Notes: generated by a model not told the origin, from the letters alone. Positions 46,056 through 55,810 are shown, counted from the stretch's first letter. The stretch is DNA of 64,000 bases from Trichomonas vaginalis G3 (GCF_026262505.1 NC_067206.1:16698641-16762640), one strand, 5' to 3'. A program made the numbers and translations.

Positions 46056-49000
46056 TCAGAACTTCAACTTACGAATAAAGCTTGTTTTAGTCGTTATTGA
46101 GAAGTTAAACTTTTCAGCAAAGCAAGGACTAGAAGACTTACATAAGTCAAATTCAATCTCTTGACCATCATAAAGTGCTTTATATAACTTCATAACACTG
46201 AACTCAGAGTCTTTGTCAAATTTTCCTTGCGGAACCATTAAACCTTTATCTTCATCATAGAAACACTGAACAGAGTCAGGAAACATTTCATTAGCGGTTA
46301 AAGCAATAACATCTTGCTTCACGCCTTTCATTCTGCAGTGGAATGCAACTTCATTTAAATCATTCGTGAGTAAGTCTATGTAGGTCTTCTTTCCACAAAA
46401 TATTGACTTGTATGCTAAACTTTGTTTTCCAGGTGTTATTTCTGCGAAGTCAGAATGAAATTGACCAAGGTTCTTTCCTATAAGTTCTCTACTGTATCTC
46501 TTCTTAAACTCTTCAGCTAAACGAGGGATATCTTCATTGTAGAGATGCATACTGTCCGTATCGCTATAAAAGATGTCCATTCCTAAGTCCTCAGCAGTAC
46601 AGAATACTTCACACATTATTCTCTTCGACATAGACAGAATGTTAACACCAAGTGGACAGAAGTTAAAGTGTCTGCAAATGCTTTTCGTTAGCTTGAAAAT
46701 AGTTTTATCTGAACCATCCAAACCTTCGAACTTCACTATATGGTTGTAGTTTCTGATGGCATATCTTATAGCATCTTTGTCATTTACTATGGTTATTTTT
46801 GACTCAGTAGGAGATAGAATAGTTTTGCCATAAATACTGTTCAGAATGAGCTTTATATTTTCTTGCAAAGGATTTCCTTCTTTCTTATACTTTAACCTTA
46901 ACTCAAACAACTTCTTTACTTCATCTCTTATTCTAATATCTCTGTTTCCATCGTAATAGTATCCTTGCAACACTTCACATTTGACACCTTGATATTTTAT
47001 GAGGTCTTGTAATGTTATATGGTCAACATACATTAAACAGCAAGTGTTTGAACTTCTGGGAACGTTAAGTTCTGGATTTAGTTCAGGGTCACAAACTATT
47101 AAAGGAAAGTGTCTATGTATTCCAATCTCTGTTATCTTAATGAGAACAAAGAAGCCAGACATAAACTTTTCACCAATGGGTTCCTTTTGGTCATCGTTGA
47201 ATAAATGTCTCATGAGATACTCTGTGCTTAACATTTCTTTCTTCATAACCTTTGGAATACCTTCTAAAGTATAAAGTCTTGCTATAGCTGATGGATATAA
47301 TGAAACAGCGTCGAAGTCAGCAATGAGTTTCTCTTTACTCTTTTGTTTAATGTTATCTGACAGCATACATCTTCCACCTTGAATACAGCGTGAAATAAAC
47401 TCTCTTGGTTTATTTGAGAGGTCATATAAATTTCCATTCGGGAAGTACACTCTGTTCTCAAATAATTTGTTAGCAATTGAACAAATGCTAACGTAATCAT
47501 AAACGTTTAAATCAAATTCTTTTAATATGTAATTGCGGAACTTAACAAAACCTTCTCTTAAAATTCTTACATCTTGTTTGCAATAAAATGTGCTATACTT
47601 TTCTAAGTCGAAGTGGTTTTCATCTATTCTGCAGTTTTCGATTAAATCTATGTTTTTCATGAATGTATCCGCATCCTGGATAAACTTACATGCTTCAGAA
47701 ATGACACCAGTTCTGTTGTCATTTGCTAACAAAGTACTGCTGTAGTAGTTGTATGGAAATACTTCCTTTTCACCACATTGTAAGTTAAACATAGCAGGAA
47801 ATAGTTTAAGCTTCTTATTTATAACACTGTAAGAGTCTTTTATAATAATTGCCCTTCCTTTATATAAGCCAGTTATTTGCATTGTTCGTGAACCTTTAAT
47901 GATGGGAGTTCCTTTCACTTCTGTCATGTGTCTTAAGATGAAGTTTATGTCATAACTGAGGTTATGGAAATATATTAAACTCTTGTCAGGGAGTCTTTCC
48001 AAAAATTCTGTTGCACAGTTCTGACCCCAAATGCTTTCACTCACTGAACCATCTTCACTGTCATAACAGATGTTAAAAGCTTTATGAACTCCATCAGTGC
48101 TACATTCAAAGTCAGCAAAGAAAACGTGCTCAGGAATGAACTTGCACTTATTTTTATTTACTTCTTTTGACTCGGCTTTCTTCTTCAGTTGTACACAATA
48201 CTTTGGAGCATATGTCAAATCTTTAAATGGTGCAAGGTTCTGTTTATATAAGTCAGTCGTATATGTGAAAAGTTCTCCATAAGAAATAGGTTCAAAATAT
48301 TTGCACCCCCACAATGTTTTCATAACATCCCATAACGGTGTTGTTCTATCATAACGAACTACATATTTGTTCTCTCTTTTTGTATAAATCTTCATTTGTT
48401 TCTCAATGTTCATTCCACCACACTCCTTCAAGATTTCTATATAGTTGCGAATGAAATATGTTGTCATTGGTAATCTTTCATTTAGCATGTAGTGGTCTTC
48501 AACAAGAAGTAAGTCAATAGTTCGAACAGTTTCACATTCTTTTGGTATGTATCTCTTTATTTCATTATGTCTTGAGTCATTGAAATAACCAATGGTAACA
48601 TTAAATGCTATACCTGTTGCGTCAGAAATTTCTTGTACTTTACTTTGAGGAAAGTCTCTAACACGAATGACTTCTCTCATGTGGTCAATAGTCTCTCCAT
48701 CTACTCCAGCCTGAATGCAAGCATAAACGAAGCAGTTATCTTCTGTCATAAGTGTTGCAGTTCTTTTGTTCAGTTCATTGAAGATTTGGTAGCGTTCAAG
48801 ATTTATAGGTAATGTGCAAAGATACTTCCAGAACTGACCGCTTCTCTTCTTATAAAACTTCTTTTCACCATTATCTTTCCAAAAGCTTTCTATAAGTGCT
48901 GGGTTTCCTGTTTGCTTAAGAGCTTCCAAAATGGCTTTCTGGTCATTTGTCAGTGTGCTTTCATCTCTATATGGTCTCTTTTTTGGTTTGCCTTTCTTTA

Positions 49001-49835
49001 CATCTGACATCGTTAAGCCTTCATATTCTGTTAAATCATACATCTTTATTTCAGTAAGATTCTTTATGTTTGTCAAGAAGAAGTCATAGTGCATTTCAAC
49101 AATACCTGCAGCATTTGCTTCTATCTCTGATATAAAGTTCTCCTTCAAGAGCTGATGTAGTAATGTTCCAATATTATTGAGGTTTAACGTAGAACATTCA
49201 TACTTTCCACCAAGTTTATAACATACCATCCATCTCTGTTGTGAGTTTATTTTAATTTTCTCTAAGAGTCTCATGAAAACCTTACCGAAATGTTTGTGTA
49301 AGTAGTCTCTGTTTGGTTCATCTAAAGCTTCGATGTTAAAGTCAATGAGTCTATTGCCTGACTTCACATTTCTCTTCCTATTCTCTTCATCTTTCTTTAA
49401 CCATCTCTCACCTTCTTTTGGTTTGTCGTCAATGGAACGAAGGACATCGTTAGCTTTGCGAACTTGTTCTATAGCACTCTTAAACATCTCTCTTCTCTGT
49501 TGTTTCAGTGTGTCGTCTCTTCTTCTTGTTTCACCAACGTTCGCATTTATTATGTCAAACATTTCTCTTCTTACTTCATGAGGTACTGAACGTCTATGAT
49601 ATAAGTCAATAGCAACGTCATTTAAAGGAAATGCTCTTGCATGGACTTCGTCCTCGCCGCGTTGCGGCTTTATGAACTCATGAATTCTATCATAAGTTAG
49701 TGCACCATTGTAGTCTTTAATGAAGTCAGCGAGTGCTTTTTTGTTTGTCGCGTAATGTTTTGCAACATCTATATTAGCTTCTGTAAGAAGTTGTTTTATT
49801 TCCGAGTGTTCTAACTTAGACAACTTCCGATACAT
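46056..49835 (-). CDS. Protein-primed family B DNA polymerase (pPolB)
   Basis: This 1259-residue polymerase copies the linear element from protein-primed ends. Exonuclease motifs: VFFADFE (Asp575, Glu577), HNLSYDINF (Asp629) and YCKQDVRIL (Asp755). Polymerase motif A is DFDAVSLYPS (840-849), motif B is KLILNSIYGKT (995-1005), motif C is YSDTDS (1090-1095). In front, residues ~360-450 contain TEDNCFVYACIQAG (Cys368) and LLLVEDHYML (His448), an arrangement like OTU-type cysteine proteases. The far N-terminus has HARAFPLNDVAID and a long charged helix. The frame is open. The ATG follows TTTTTTTATTTCCTACTAAAG. It looks whole. Polinton A has no counterpart. Confidence 0.95.
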   Translation of the reverse strand: MYRKLSKLEHSEIKQLLTEANIDVAKHYATNKKALADFIKDYNGALTYDRIHEFIKPQRGEDEVHARAFPLNDVAIDLYHRRSVPHEVRREMFDIINANVGETRRRDDTLKQQRREMFKSAIEQVRKANDVLRSIDDKPKEGERWLKKDEENRKRNVKSGNRLIDFNIEALDEPNRDYLHKHFGKVFMRLLEKIKINSQQRWMVCYKLGGKYECSTLNLNNIGTLLHQLLKENFISEIEANAAGIVEMHYDFFLTNIKNLTEIKMYDLTEYEGLTMSDVKKGKPKKRPYRDESTLTNDQKAILEALKQTGNPALIESFWKDNGEKKFYKKRSGQFWKYLCTLPINLERYQIFNELNKRTATLMTEDNCFVYACIQAGVDGETIDHMREVIRVRDFPQSKVQEISDATGIAFNVTIGYFNDSRHNEIKRYIPKECETVRTIDLLLVEDHYMLNERLPMTTYFIRNYIEILKECGGMNIEKQMKIYTKRENKYVVRYDRTTPLWDVMKTLWGCKYFEPISYGELFTYTTDLYKQNLAPFKDLTYAPKYCVQLKKKAESKEVNKNKCKFIPEHVFFADFECSTDGVHKAFNICYDSEDGSVSESIWGQNCATEFLERLPDKSLIYFHNLSYDINFILRHMTEVKGTPIIKGSRTMQITGLYKGRAIIIKDSYSVINKKLKLFPAMFNLQCGEKEVFPYNYYSSTLLANDNRTGVISEACKFIQDADTFMKNIDLIENCRIDENHFDLEKYSTFYCKQDVRILREGFVKFRNYILKEFDLNVYDYVSICSIANKLFENRVYFPNGNLYDLSNKPREFISRCIQGGRCMLSDNIKQKSKEKLIADFDAVSLYPSAIARLYTLEGIPKVMKKEMLSTEYLMRHLFNDDQKEPIGEKFMSGFFVLIKITEIGIHRHFPLIVCDPELNPELNVPRSSNTCCLMYVDHITLQDLIKYQGVKCEVLQGYYYDGNRDIRIRDEVKKLFELRLKYKKEGNPLQENIKLILNSIYGKTILSPTESKITIVNDKDAIRYAIRNYNHIVKFEGLDGSDKTIFKLTKSICRHFNFCPLGVNILSMSKRIMCEVFCTAEDLGMDIFYSDTDSMHLYNEDIPRLAEEFKKRYSRELIGKNLGQFHSDFAEITPGKQSLAYKSIFCGKKTYIDLLTNDLNEVAFHCRMKGVKQDVIALTANEMFPDSVQCFYDEDKGLMVPQGKFDKDSEFSVMKLYKALYDGQEIEFDLCKSSSPCFAEKFNFSITTKTSFIRKLKF

Positions 49836-49928
49836 CTTTAGTAGGAAATAAAAAAAATATTTTTTGAAAAAATTAGATTAGATTTTTTTTTAAGTTATTT
49901 TTCAAAATAATTTAATATTTTTATTTTA

Positions 49929-50418
49929 ATGAAACACATGCAAGATTGCAAGTTCTTTTCATACAATGCTCTCGCTACTGCCATCAAGAATGAGTTCAAT
50001 AATGCTTCAAATGTTAATGTTATCTTTAACAAGAAGTTTGTGAAAGAATCTAAGTTTGGTCAGTATGTCAGACCATTAGCTATCGTCATTGACCGCAAAC
50101 GTTATACTTCACAAGAGTTAGCAGTAGTTTTGAAACAAAAGAGTTTCTTCGTGAATGTCAAAGATACTCATTATACTGTCATAAAGAACTCTAACATTGA
50201 CTTCTTCAGTATTGCTTTAAATCTTTCCGAACAGAAAGAATATAAGAAGGGTGAAACAAATTGAAATATTATCCTTCATCTCTGAAGACAATAACGAACA
50301 AAGATGTTATACAGAAATTCTTACCAAAAGGTTGAAGAAGCTTCTATTTGACATTGACGAAGGAAGTGAAATGGTTGAAGAAATAGACACTGAGCTATTT
50401 AAGCAAATTTATTTTTGA
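49929..50418 (+). pseudogene. Small Polinton protein, unknown, broken
   Basis: The coding trace is ~160 codons long and starts MKHMQDCKFFSYNALATAIK. The first two thirds are mixed alpha/beta (NVIFNKKFVKESKFGQYV, PLAIVIDRKRYTSQEL). The last third is an acidic coiled coil (FDIDEGSEMVEEIDTELFKQ). TTAATATTTTTATTTTAATG forms the start region. It is divergent from PolB and ends just before the inverted repeat that bounds the KilA-N island. It is broken about once. Family unknown. Confidence 0.5.
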
Positions 50419-50422
50419 AGAA

Positions 50423-50510
50423 CTGATGGTGTCACTACGTCACCATGTGTCACCAGGTTAATTAACTTCTCTTAAAAATGATGACAACATGACATTTTGA
50501 CAACAACAGC
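50423..50510 (+). repeat. Left inverted repeat bounding the KilA-N island
   Basis: About 85 bp match the reverse complement of 53695-53775. The outer end carries three GTGAC words at ~10-bp spacing (GGTGTCACTACGTCACCATG). The inner end reads GACAACATGACATTTTGACA. Together they enclose about 3.3 kb. Confidence 0.85.
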
Positions 50511-50634
50511 AGGATAATGCAAAAATGAATGTTATCGTTAATGTTATCGTTAATGCTTACAGTGTCGAACATAATTGACGTAGGATTCATGACTTCTTCG
50601 TAAATGAGTGTAAATATAGCACAAAAATATAATG

Positions 50635-50712
50635 AGGTGAAGATTGAGATCTCACCCGTTTTTTTCACCTCTTTTTTCACCTCATTCTCTCTTCGTTAAT
50701 GTTGTCGTGACT
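50635..50712. promoter_or_regulatory. GATC-centred site downstream of KilA-N pseudogene
   Basis: GAGGTGAAGATTGAGATCTC then ACCCG, followed by two CACCTCTTTTTT half-sites spaced about 12 bp. Same motif family as the array at 18.3-19.2 kb. Confidence 0.65.
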
Positions 50713-51539
50713 TCATTCTTCCTCTTTGAAGTTATCGAAATATTCTGTTATTTTTTCCTTCAGTAATGTTAAGTCTTCTTTGAATGTAAGTATTGTGCAA
50801 CCTTTGATGTCATAGTGTTTTGAGGAAAGAGTATTTTTGACAATTTCCTTTATTTGCTCATTCGGTGTCATTGAAATCGGTAATTTTCACGATAGAACCA
50901 GTTCTGTCAGATTTTAATATTTTAGCTAAGTCATAAAAGCTCTTGTTGTTTCTTCTGACTAAATGCAACATAACCATATCTTTATTTCTTCTTCTTTCTC
51001 CAACTCTTCAGTATATATCATATACCTAAACTCTTTCCTTTCCTTTTGGTACTGAACGCGGTATTCTTTTCTGTATGCTTTTGTCTTTGGATTCAATGAC
51101 TTCATCTTTTGCTTGAAGTTTCTTTTCCAACTCTCCACGTTCTGCTTTATATAGTTCATCAAACATCAGGAAAATATAACAAGCATAACGAGGTGAAGCC
51201 CACATTGCTACAGCATTTACTAAAAGTCTATGAACATAATACCCTTTCAAACCAGGAGCCAAATTTCTTGCGATTTTCGTACGGAATCTCTTCTCTCGGT
51301 TTTCCGAGGGAAGCAATCATATGAGGAAATTCTTCTAAAAGTTCTTTTGTCTGTTGGTTTTCAAACCAATGATATGCTTGCTTTGTAGAACGAAGAGCAT
51401 TCATTATACTTTGCATTTGGTACATGTCATCTTTGACTGAACGAATGAGACGTAACTGTTTGTTATACTGTATGTACTCGTATTCTTCATTTATAGCTTC
51501 ATGGACTATAACTGTTGTTGTGTTCTCTGATGTTGACAT
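50713..51539 (-). pseudogene. KilA-N domain protein, broken copy
   Basis: Relative of the intact gene at 16626-17465. The N-terminus MSTSENTTTVIVHEAINEEY is almost identical to it. It keeps the KilA-N hallmark GYYVHRLLVNAVAMWASPRY, the coiled coil and the C-terminal NNKSFYDLAK region. It is broken at about four places. The usual island promoter precedes the start. It contains the small CTCGG/CCGAG palindrome that is also found at 19.5 kb. Confidence 0.8.
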
Positions 51540-51627
51540 TACTGTCTTTACATACAAAATAAAAAAATTGTTAGGAAAAAAATTAGCGTTATTTTCTGAC
51601 TTTCACAAAAGACCAAAAATAAACGCT

Positions 51628-52239
51628 TTACATGTATTTTTCAGCAACTTCGTCAAATAATTTTATAGCTTTATCTATCTCATCTACTTCAAACGTTTCT
51701 TTACCTTTCGTGGGAGCACCATACATTTTCTCAAAAACTTCAAGCAGTTCTGTTTCAGCAGCTCTCATATCATTAACAAACACAACCTTGACTCTATTGA
51801 CTGTAGAGTCATATCTTTGAGTTATATTATATGTTCTTCCTATCTTATATCTCTTTGTGTTGAAGTCCTTCGGTTTCTGAACGATATAAAGTAAGCCTTC
51901 ACTGCAACGTTCTGAGTCGAATGAACCATATGTTATGAAGTTATATCCAACAACTGGGTCTAACCATAACAAAACTATTGGTATAAGACTTTTGTCTATA
52001 AGATATGCTCTTGTTCCATGAAATGCTACTGATATCATAAGCTCAGGATTTCTTGTCAAAATTTTCTGAGTTGAAGCATTTCTAACCCAGTCGTTTGTTT
52101 TCTTTCCAGATGGAGATATAATGTCTGACAAAGAATATTTGTTGTATTTCTTTGAGTATCTTACGTTTAAATCACCTATTCTAACCACTTTGGTGTCATT
52201 GTCTATCTTTCTAACTGTTTCAAACTCAATGTTTGTCAT
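51628..52239 (-). CDS. KilA-N plus GIY-YIG-like (T5orf172) protein
   Basis: This 203-residue protein matches the Polinton A gene at 17555-18166, with about a dozen residue differences and no gaps. KilA-N-like part at residues ~25-105 (NKYSLSDII, DWVRNASTQKIL); T5orf172 part at ~115-200 (LLYIVQKP, YKIGRTYN, RAAETELLEVFEKMYG). The start MTNIEF is preceded by the island promoter. The frame is open. The gene's near-identity contrasts with the strong divergence of capsid and ATPase between the two elements. It probably binds, and may cut, DNA at island repeats; activity is not shown. Confidence 0.85.
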   Translation of the reverse strand: MTNIEFETVRKIDNDTKVVRIGDLNVRYSKKYNKYSLSDIISPSGKKTNDWVRNASTQKILTRNPELMISVAFHGTRAYLIDKSLIPIVLLWLDPVVGYNFITYGSFDSERCSEGLLYIVQKPKDFNTKRYKIGRTYNITQRYDSTVNRVKVVFVNDMRAAETELLEVFEKMYGAPTKGKETFEVDEIDKAIKLFDEVAEKYM

Positions 52240-52324
52240 TACTGTCTTTACATACAAAATAAAAAAATAAATAAAAATAAAATTAGCGTTATTTTTCTAA
52301 CTAATGAAATTCATTATTTTTGTG

Positions 52325-52402
52325 CTGAATTCACCAAAAATATAATTGAGGTGAAGAGGTGAGATCTCACCTGTTTTTTCACCTGTTTTTTCACCTCTTT
52401 TT
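52325..52402. promoter_or_regulatory. GATC-centred operator-like site
   Basis: AGAGGTGAGATCTCACCTG at about 52358 is followed by CACCTGTTTTTT and CACCTCTTTTTT half-sites at 12-bp spacing. This corresponds to a single unit of the eight-copy array in Polinton A. Confidence 0.75.
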
Positions 52403-53368
52403 TCACAAGCCTTTTACATGAATTGTACGATGTATATTTGAAATCCTAAACAATTTCGTAGCTTCTATTTCTTCTTTTAGTACATCGAATGTTTTAATCA
52501 TGCCGAAAGTCTCTTTATATTTCTTCTTGACGTCAGACAGAAGGAAATCTTCTGCTGTTGGATAGTTTTTATTAAGAAATGTCAACATATCCATTTTATC
52601 TTCTGCTGGCTTTTCTGCTTCTTTCTTTAAGTCTGCATAGTCGTTTCTCATACGTTCTATCTCTTTGACTGAGTAGTTATATTTTCTTATTGCTGCTTTA
52701 CATTTTGAACATTGCGGCATCGTTTTTGCGTTATACATTGAAATAAAACCAGCTAGAACAACTAAGGCGTCAATGGTTTTCTTTAACTCAAAAGCTGCTG
52801 GTTTTATCTGTTCATTCCATACTTTACCTCTTCTATCTTTATCTCTTATCTGCCATACACATTTTGCAACTAATGAAACAAAGTTATCGTATGTCTTAAA
52901 TTCTTCGGATTTGTAAAGGTCAGAAATATTTTTATAAACCATGTCGCAATCTTTGTCCATAACTTTATGGTTGCAATGATATCCTAGAAACTCATAGTTT
53001 ACCTTTCGTATGAACTTCTTTATTTCTACTGAGTCAGTTGCTTTGACTTCAATTTCGTCGAATTCAGGAATAGTTAGTTTTTGCTGCTGAATTTCAGGTA
53101 GTTTAGGCAAATGGTCGATGAGGTCCTCCATTTCATAAAGATACTGTTCATTTGTTTCATCTTTCGCACTACAGTCTAAATTACTTGTTAAAAGTTCTTG
53201 CTTTATCTTCTGGATTTCTGTTTCAAAAGTATATGAAGAAGGAATGAAGCTTTTCATCTCTACCAACATTGACGTAGGATTCATGACTAACGAGTTTGGT
53301 GCTGTAGTTGTGGACAGAGTCCCGCCGTTCGTGGCTTGAATTGTTGTTGTGCCGATTGTTGAAATCAT
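52403..53368 (-). CDS. Island protein of unknown function
   Basis: This 321-residue counterpart of 19747-20685 differs mainly by a short insertion near the N-terminus (NGGTLSTTT) and at the C-terminus (SNIHRTIHVK). It keeps FHCNHKVMDKDCD-like (YHCNHKVMDKDCD), the PQCSKCKAAIRKY turn, the coiled coil and the helix-turn-helix-like end DFLLSDVKKKYKETFG. The frame is open, and the leader is the short island promoter TTTTATTTTGTATAAAAG. Operator-like sites lie on both sides. The family is not recognised; it always travels with the KilA-N/GIY-YIG gene in this window. Confidence 0.7.
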   Translation of the reverse strand: MISTIGTTTIQATNGGTLSTTTAPNSLVMNPTSMLVEMKSFIPSSYTFETEIQKIKQELLTSNLDCSAKDETNEQYLYEMEDLIDHLPKLPEIQQQKLTIPEFDEIEVKATDSVEIKKFIRKVNYEFLGYHCNHKVMDKDCDMVYKNISDLYKSEEFKTYDNFVSLVAKCVWQIRDKDRRGKVWNEQIKPAAFELKKTIDALVVLAGFISMYNAKTMPQCSKCKAAIRKYNYSVKEIERMRNDYADLKKEAEKPAEDKMDMLTFLNKNYPTAEDFLLSDVKKKYKETFGMIKTFDVLKEEIEATKLFRISNIHRTIHVKGL

Positions 53369-53439
53369 ATCTTTTATACAAAATAAAAAAAATAAATAAA
53401 AATAAAACTAACTTTATTTTTTCTATCTTAAGGAAATTC

Positions 53440-53510
53440 ATGAAAATTCACGGGGGTGAAAAAACAGGTGAGATCTCACCTCTTCACCTAAACATTATTT
53501 TTGGTGAATT
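53440..53510. promoter_or_regulatory. GATC-centred operator-like site
   Basis: AACAGGTGAGATCTCACCTC at about 53463, with GGTGAA half-sites on both sides. It lies upstream of the island gene starting at 53368. Confidence 0.75.
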
Positions 53511-53662
53511 CAGCAACAAAATGAACGAGGTCAGCATGTATGTAAATACCTTTGAATTCATTTATAACGCCCTGAGTAAGCTCATAAAATGCTTGTTTTG
53601 AGGTTGAGCCACTTTTGGCTCGACCGTATTCTTTCATCCAAAACTCAAGAATTTCCTGCATG
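53490..53662 (-). pseudogene. KilA-N half-domain fragment
   Basis: From an ATG at 53662 the minus strand encodes about 55 residues with SKQAFYELTQG and FKGIYIHADLVHFVAEF, the second half of a KilA-N domain. The same fragment occurs at 21140-21306 in Polinton A, again next to operator-like sites. It also resembles the central part of the whole KilA-N gene at 53806-54468, whose sequence around 54205-54260 contains the same MQEFLMK...-type nucleotide stretch. Confidence 0.65.
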
Positions 53663-53694
53663 AATTTTCATTTTTATATTATTAATGTTTTCGT

Positions 53695-53775
53695 ACCTGT
53701 TGTCAAAATGTCATGTTGTCATCATTTTTAAAAGAAGTTAATTAACCTGGTGACATGGTGACGTGGTGACACTGA
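53695..53775 (-). repeat. Right inverted repeat bounding the KilA-N island
   Basis: Reverse complement of 50423-50510: TGTTGTCAAAATGTCATGTT inward, GGTGACGTGGTGACACTG outward. Agreement is about 90% by eye. Confidence 0.85.
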
Positions 53776-53805
53776 AAACATTTATGACAAAAATAAATGG
53801 TTCAT

Positions 53806-54468
53806 TTACTCACAATATTTTTGTACAAAACGACCCCAAACTTTTAACTTCTTTTCTGCAGCTTCTAATGCTATCTTAGCGAGTTCATATTCTCTAAATT
53901 CTCTCTTTAAATCTTCTTGTTCCCATTGGTCTAGTTCGTATGGAGAATCTCTATAACCATAACATATCTCACGTTCATGTTCTAATTGTTTTTCATGCAT
54001 TTTTCTAACTTCTTCTTCAAACAAATGTTTAGCATTCTCTACTGTATCTTCGAGTTCTTCTTCATCTAACTTCTCATGAACTTTCTTGTCTTTGGAGTCC
54101 ATAATTTTTCCAACTGCTATGCAATATTTTGGAGAAGCCCACATTGCTATATAGTTTATAAGTCTTGGGTCTACATACGTTCCTCTAACCTGTTTGATTT
54201 CATCAGGAATTCCTGCATGAATTTTGTATAAAAAGCAACCGCCGGAATTCAGACTGTTGCTATATTCTTCACAAAATGCCTTATAATACTCTTCCCAGGA
54301 CTTATTTTCCAACAACTTTCTAAAGTCTTTCCTAAACTGCTGACACATTTTTGTTGCATTAATGTAACCATCCTTGTCTCTACGTAAGACTTCAATACCA
54401 TTATAAGTGCCTTTTGTGAATGTTTCGCCATTATATTTGTTAGTGAATGTTTTTGCTTCGACTGACAT
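53806..54468 (-). CDS. KilA-N domain DNA-binding protein
   Basis: This 220-residue protein has a textbook KilA-N domain at residues ~20-130: KDGYINATKMCQQFRKDFRK, then SWEEYYKAF, and YVDPRLINYIAMWASPKYC. A long charged coiled coil makes up the rest (KHLFEEEVRKMHEKQLEHER, FREYELAKIALEAAEKKLK). The start MSVEAK follows TATTTTGTATGTAAGAACAG, the island promoter. It lies just outside the inverted repeats that bound the rest of the island and upstream of an operator-like site. The frame is open. A DNA-binding regulator of the element is the likely role. Confidence 0.88.
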   Translation of the reverse strand: MSVEAKTFTNKYNGETFTKGTYNGIEVLRRDKDGYINATKMCQQFRKDFRKLLENKSWEEYYKAFCEEYSNSLNSGGCFLYKIHAGIPDEIKQVRGTYVDPRLINYIAMWASPKYCIAVGKIMDSKDKKVHEKLDEEELEDTVENAKHLFEEEVRKMHEKQLEHEREICYGYRDSPYELDQWEQEDLKREFREYELAKIALEAAEKKLKVWGRFVQKYCE

Positions 54469-54724
54469 TTCTGTTCTTACATACAAAATAAAAAAAATAA
54501 ATAAAAATAAAACTAACTTTATTTTTTCTGTCTTAAGGAAATTCATGAAAATTCACGAGACCCAAAGGGTCTGAGCCGCTAAGCGGCGAGGGTGAAAAAA
54601 CAGGTGAGAAAACGGGTGAGATCTCACCTCTTCACCTAAAAATTATTTTTGGTGTAAATTTATGAAAACATTAATAATACATGACTGTTCTCATTCATGT
54701 CTGATTTACATCTAATGAAAAAGT
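54469..54724. promoter_or_regulatory. Island leader, GC hairpins and GATC-centred site
   Basis: Next to the KilA-N start comes the island promoter leader (to about 54545). Two adjacent GC-rich hairpins follow at 54560-54590, GACCCAAAGGGTC and GCCGCTAAGCGGC. Then GGTGAGAAAACGGGTGAGAT with CTCACCTCTTCACC forms the operator-like palindrome near 54618. The GC hairpins look like a small insertion. Confidence 0.65.
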
Positions 54725-55810
54725 TTAGAAGAATTTTCTCATTCTTTCTGTCTTATTTTTGTCTTTCCAGTACTCCCGCTCTAATGGTCCCAGATGTGTT
54801 GGCTTTGACTCTCTCAAGTTCTTAGATGGTATAACATCTTCAACGCCTCCTTCATATCTTACTTTATAAGTGTCATCGTTTATGTTGTAGCCAAGTATTT
54901 CAATAACCACTCCTCGCTTTGCTTCGTCAATGGTTTCAGCAAGTTTGCCATTACTACTTTCGACTAATTTATGACGAGGATAAAACGCAATGGAGTCGTC
55001 GGCAGCTTTTATAAGATATCCATTACCTTGCGTAGAGTCTACGATATAATAGTTTCTACTTAACCTTAAACGTTTCTTTGTCAACGGTTTGTCGTCAAGA
55101 ACTACACGAACTTTTGTACCAGGAATGAGGGTAAATTGTGTTGAATTTCTGATATTTTGTGTTTGGCTTCGTTTCTTTTGTATATACTTTTCTTCTTGTT
55201 GTTGTGTCATTGAATTTGGTGTATGCCCTGTTGTAGAATGTGTTGAGGAATTATATACTTCGAGAAAATGTTTCATTGTTTCTTCGGTAAAGTCTCGCTC
55301 TTGGTTTAAATCTCTGAGCGTTCTTATGAAGCGGTTTATGATGCCGAGTATGTTATGGTTATGGTCTTCAGTAGTGTAGTGAGTTATGTTATGCTTAATG
55401 AGAAAATCTGTGATTTCATTGCTGAGGTATGCACTGTCTTGGTCTGATGTTAAAGTACTTGGGTTATGTTCTGCTACAAACTTTTGTAAAACTCTTAACA
55501 CTTCACGAGTTCCTTTATTCCTCATTGGATATGCATATGCTTTGCGAGTGTTAACATTAATGAAGATGAGGAATGGGTTATGTCCTCCTTTTCTGCTTTG
55601 AATGAGAGTGTCAAATTGGTATGCGTCAGGAGTGTTGGAGTAAATTGGTAAAAAGTAGTCGTAAGGGTTTATTTTTGTTTGATGTACAACATTTTTGTCA
55701 AAGAACCTTTTCACTTCAGCTCTGTTAGTAAATCCCCAACTCTTTGCAGCTTCATTGAACTTCTTAAATGACCTCCATGGATGTTGTTCGAATACTTCTT
55801 TCAAGCTCAT
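54725..55810 (-). CDS. Polinton B integrase (rve, chromodomain tail)
   Basis: This 361-residue retrovirus-like integrase of the Polinton type has an N-terminal helical region (residues 1-50), then the rve core with Asp67 in YQFDTLIQ, Asp123 in LTSDQDSAY and the third block GIINRFIRTLRDLN. An SH3-like stretch (LIPGTKVRVVLDD ... RNYYIVDS ... FYPRHKLVE) follows, then a chromodomain-like end (VVIEILGYNINDDTYKVRYE). It inserts the element into host DNA and the chromodomain may choose chromatin. The frame is open. Its neighbours are the fibre gene on the same strand and the island. Confidence 0.88.
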   Translation of the reverse strand: MSLKEVFEQHPWRSFKKFNEAAKSWGFTNRAEVKRFFDKNVVHQTKINPYDYFLPIYSNTPDAYQFDTLIQSRKGGHNPFLIFINVNTRKAYAYPMRNKGTREVLRVLQKFVAEHNPSTLTSDQDSAYLSNEITDFLIKHNITHYTTEDHNHNILGIINRFIRTLRDLNQERDFTEETMKHFLEVYNSSTHSTTGHTPNSMTQQQEEKYIQKKRSQTQNIRNSTQFTLIPGTKVRVVLDDKPLTKKRLRLSRNYYIVDSTQGNGYLIKAADDSIAFYPRHKLVESSNGKLAETIDEAKRGVVIEILGYNINDDTYKVRYEGGVEDVIPSKNLRESKPTHLGPLEREYWKDKNKTERMRKFF

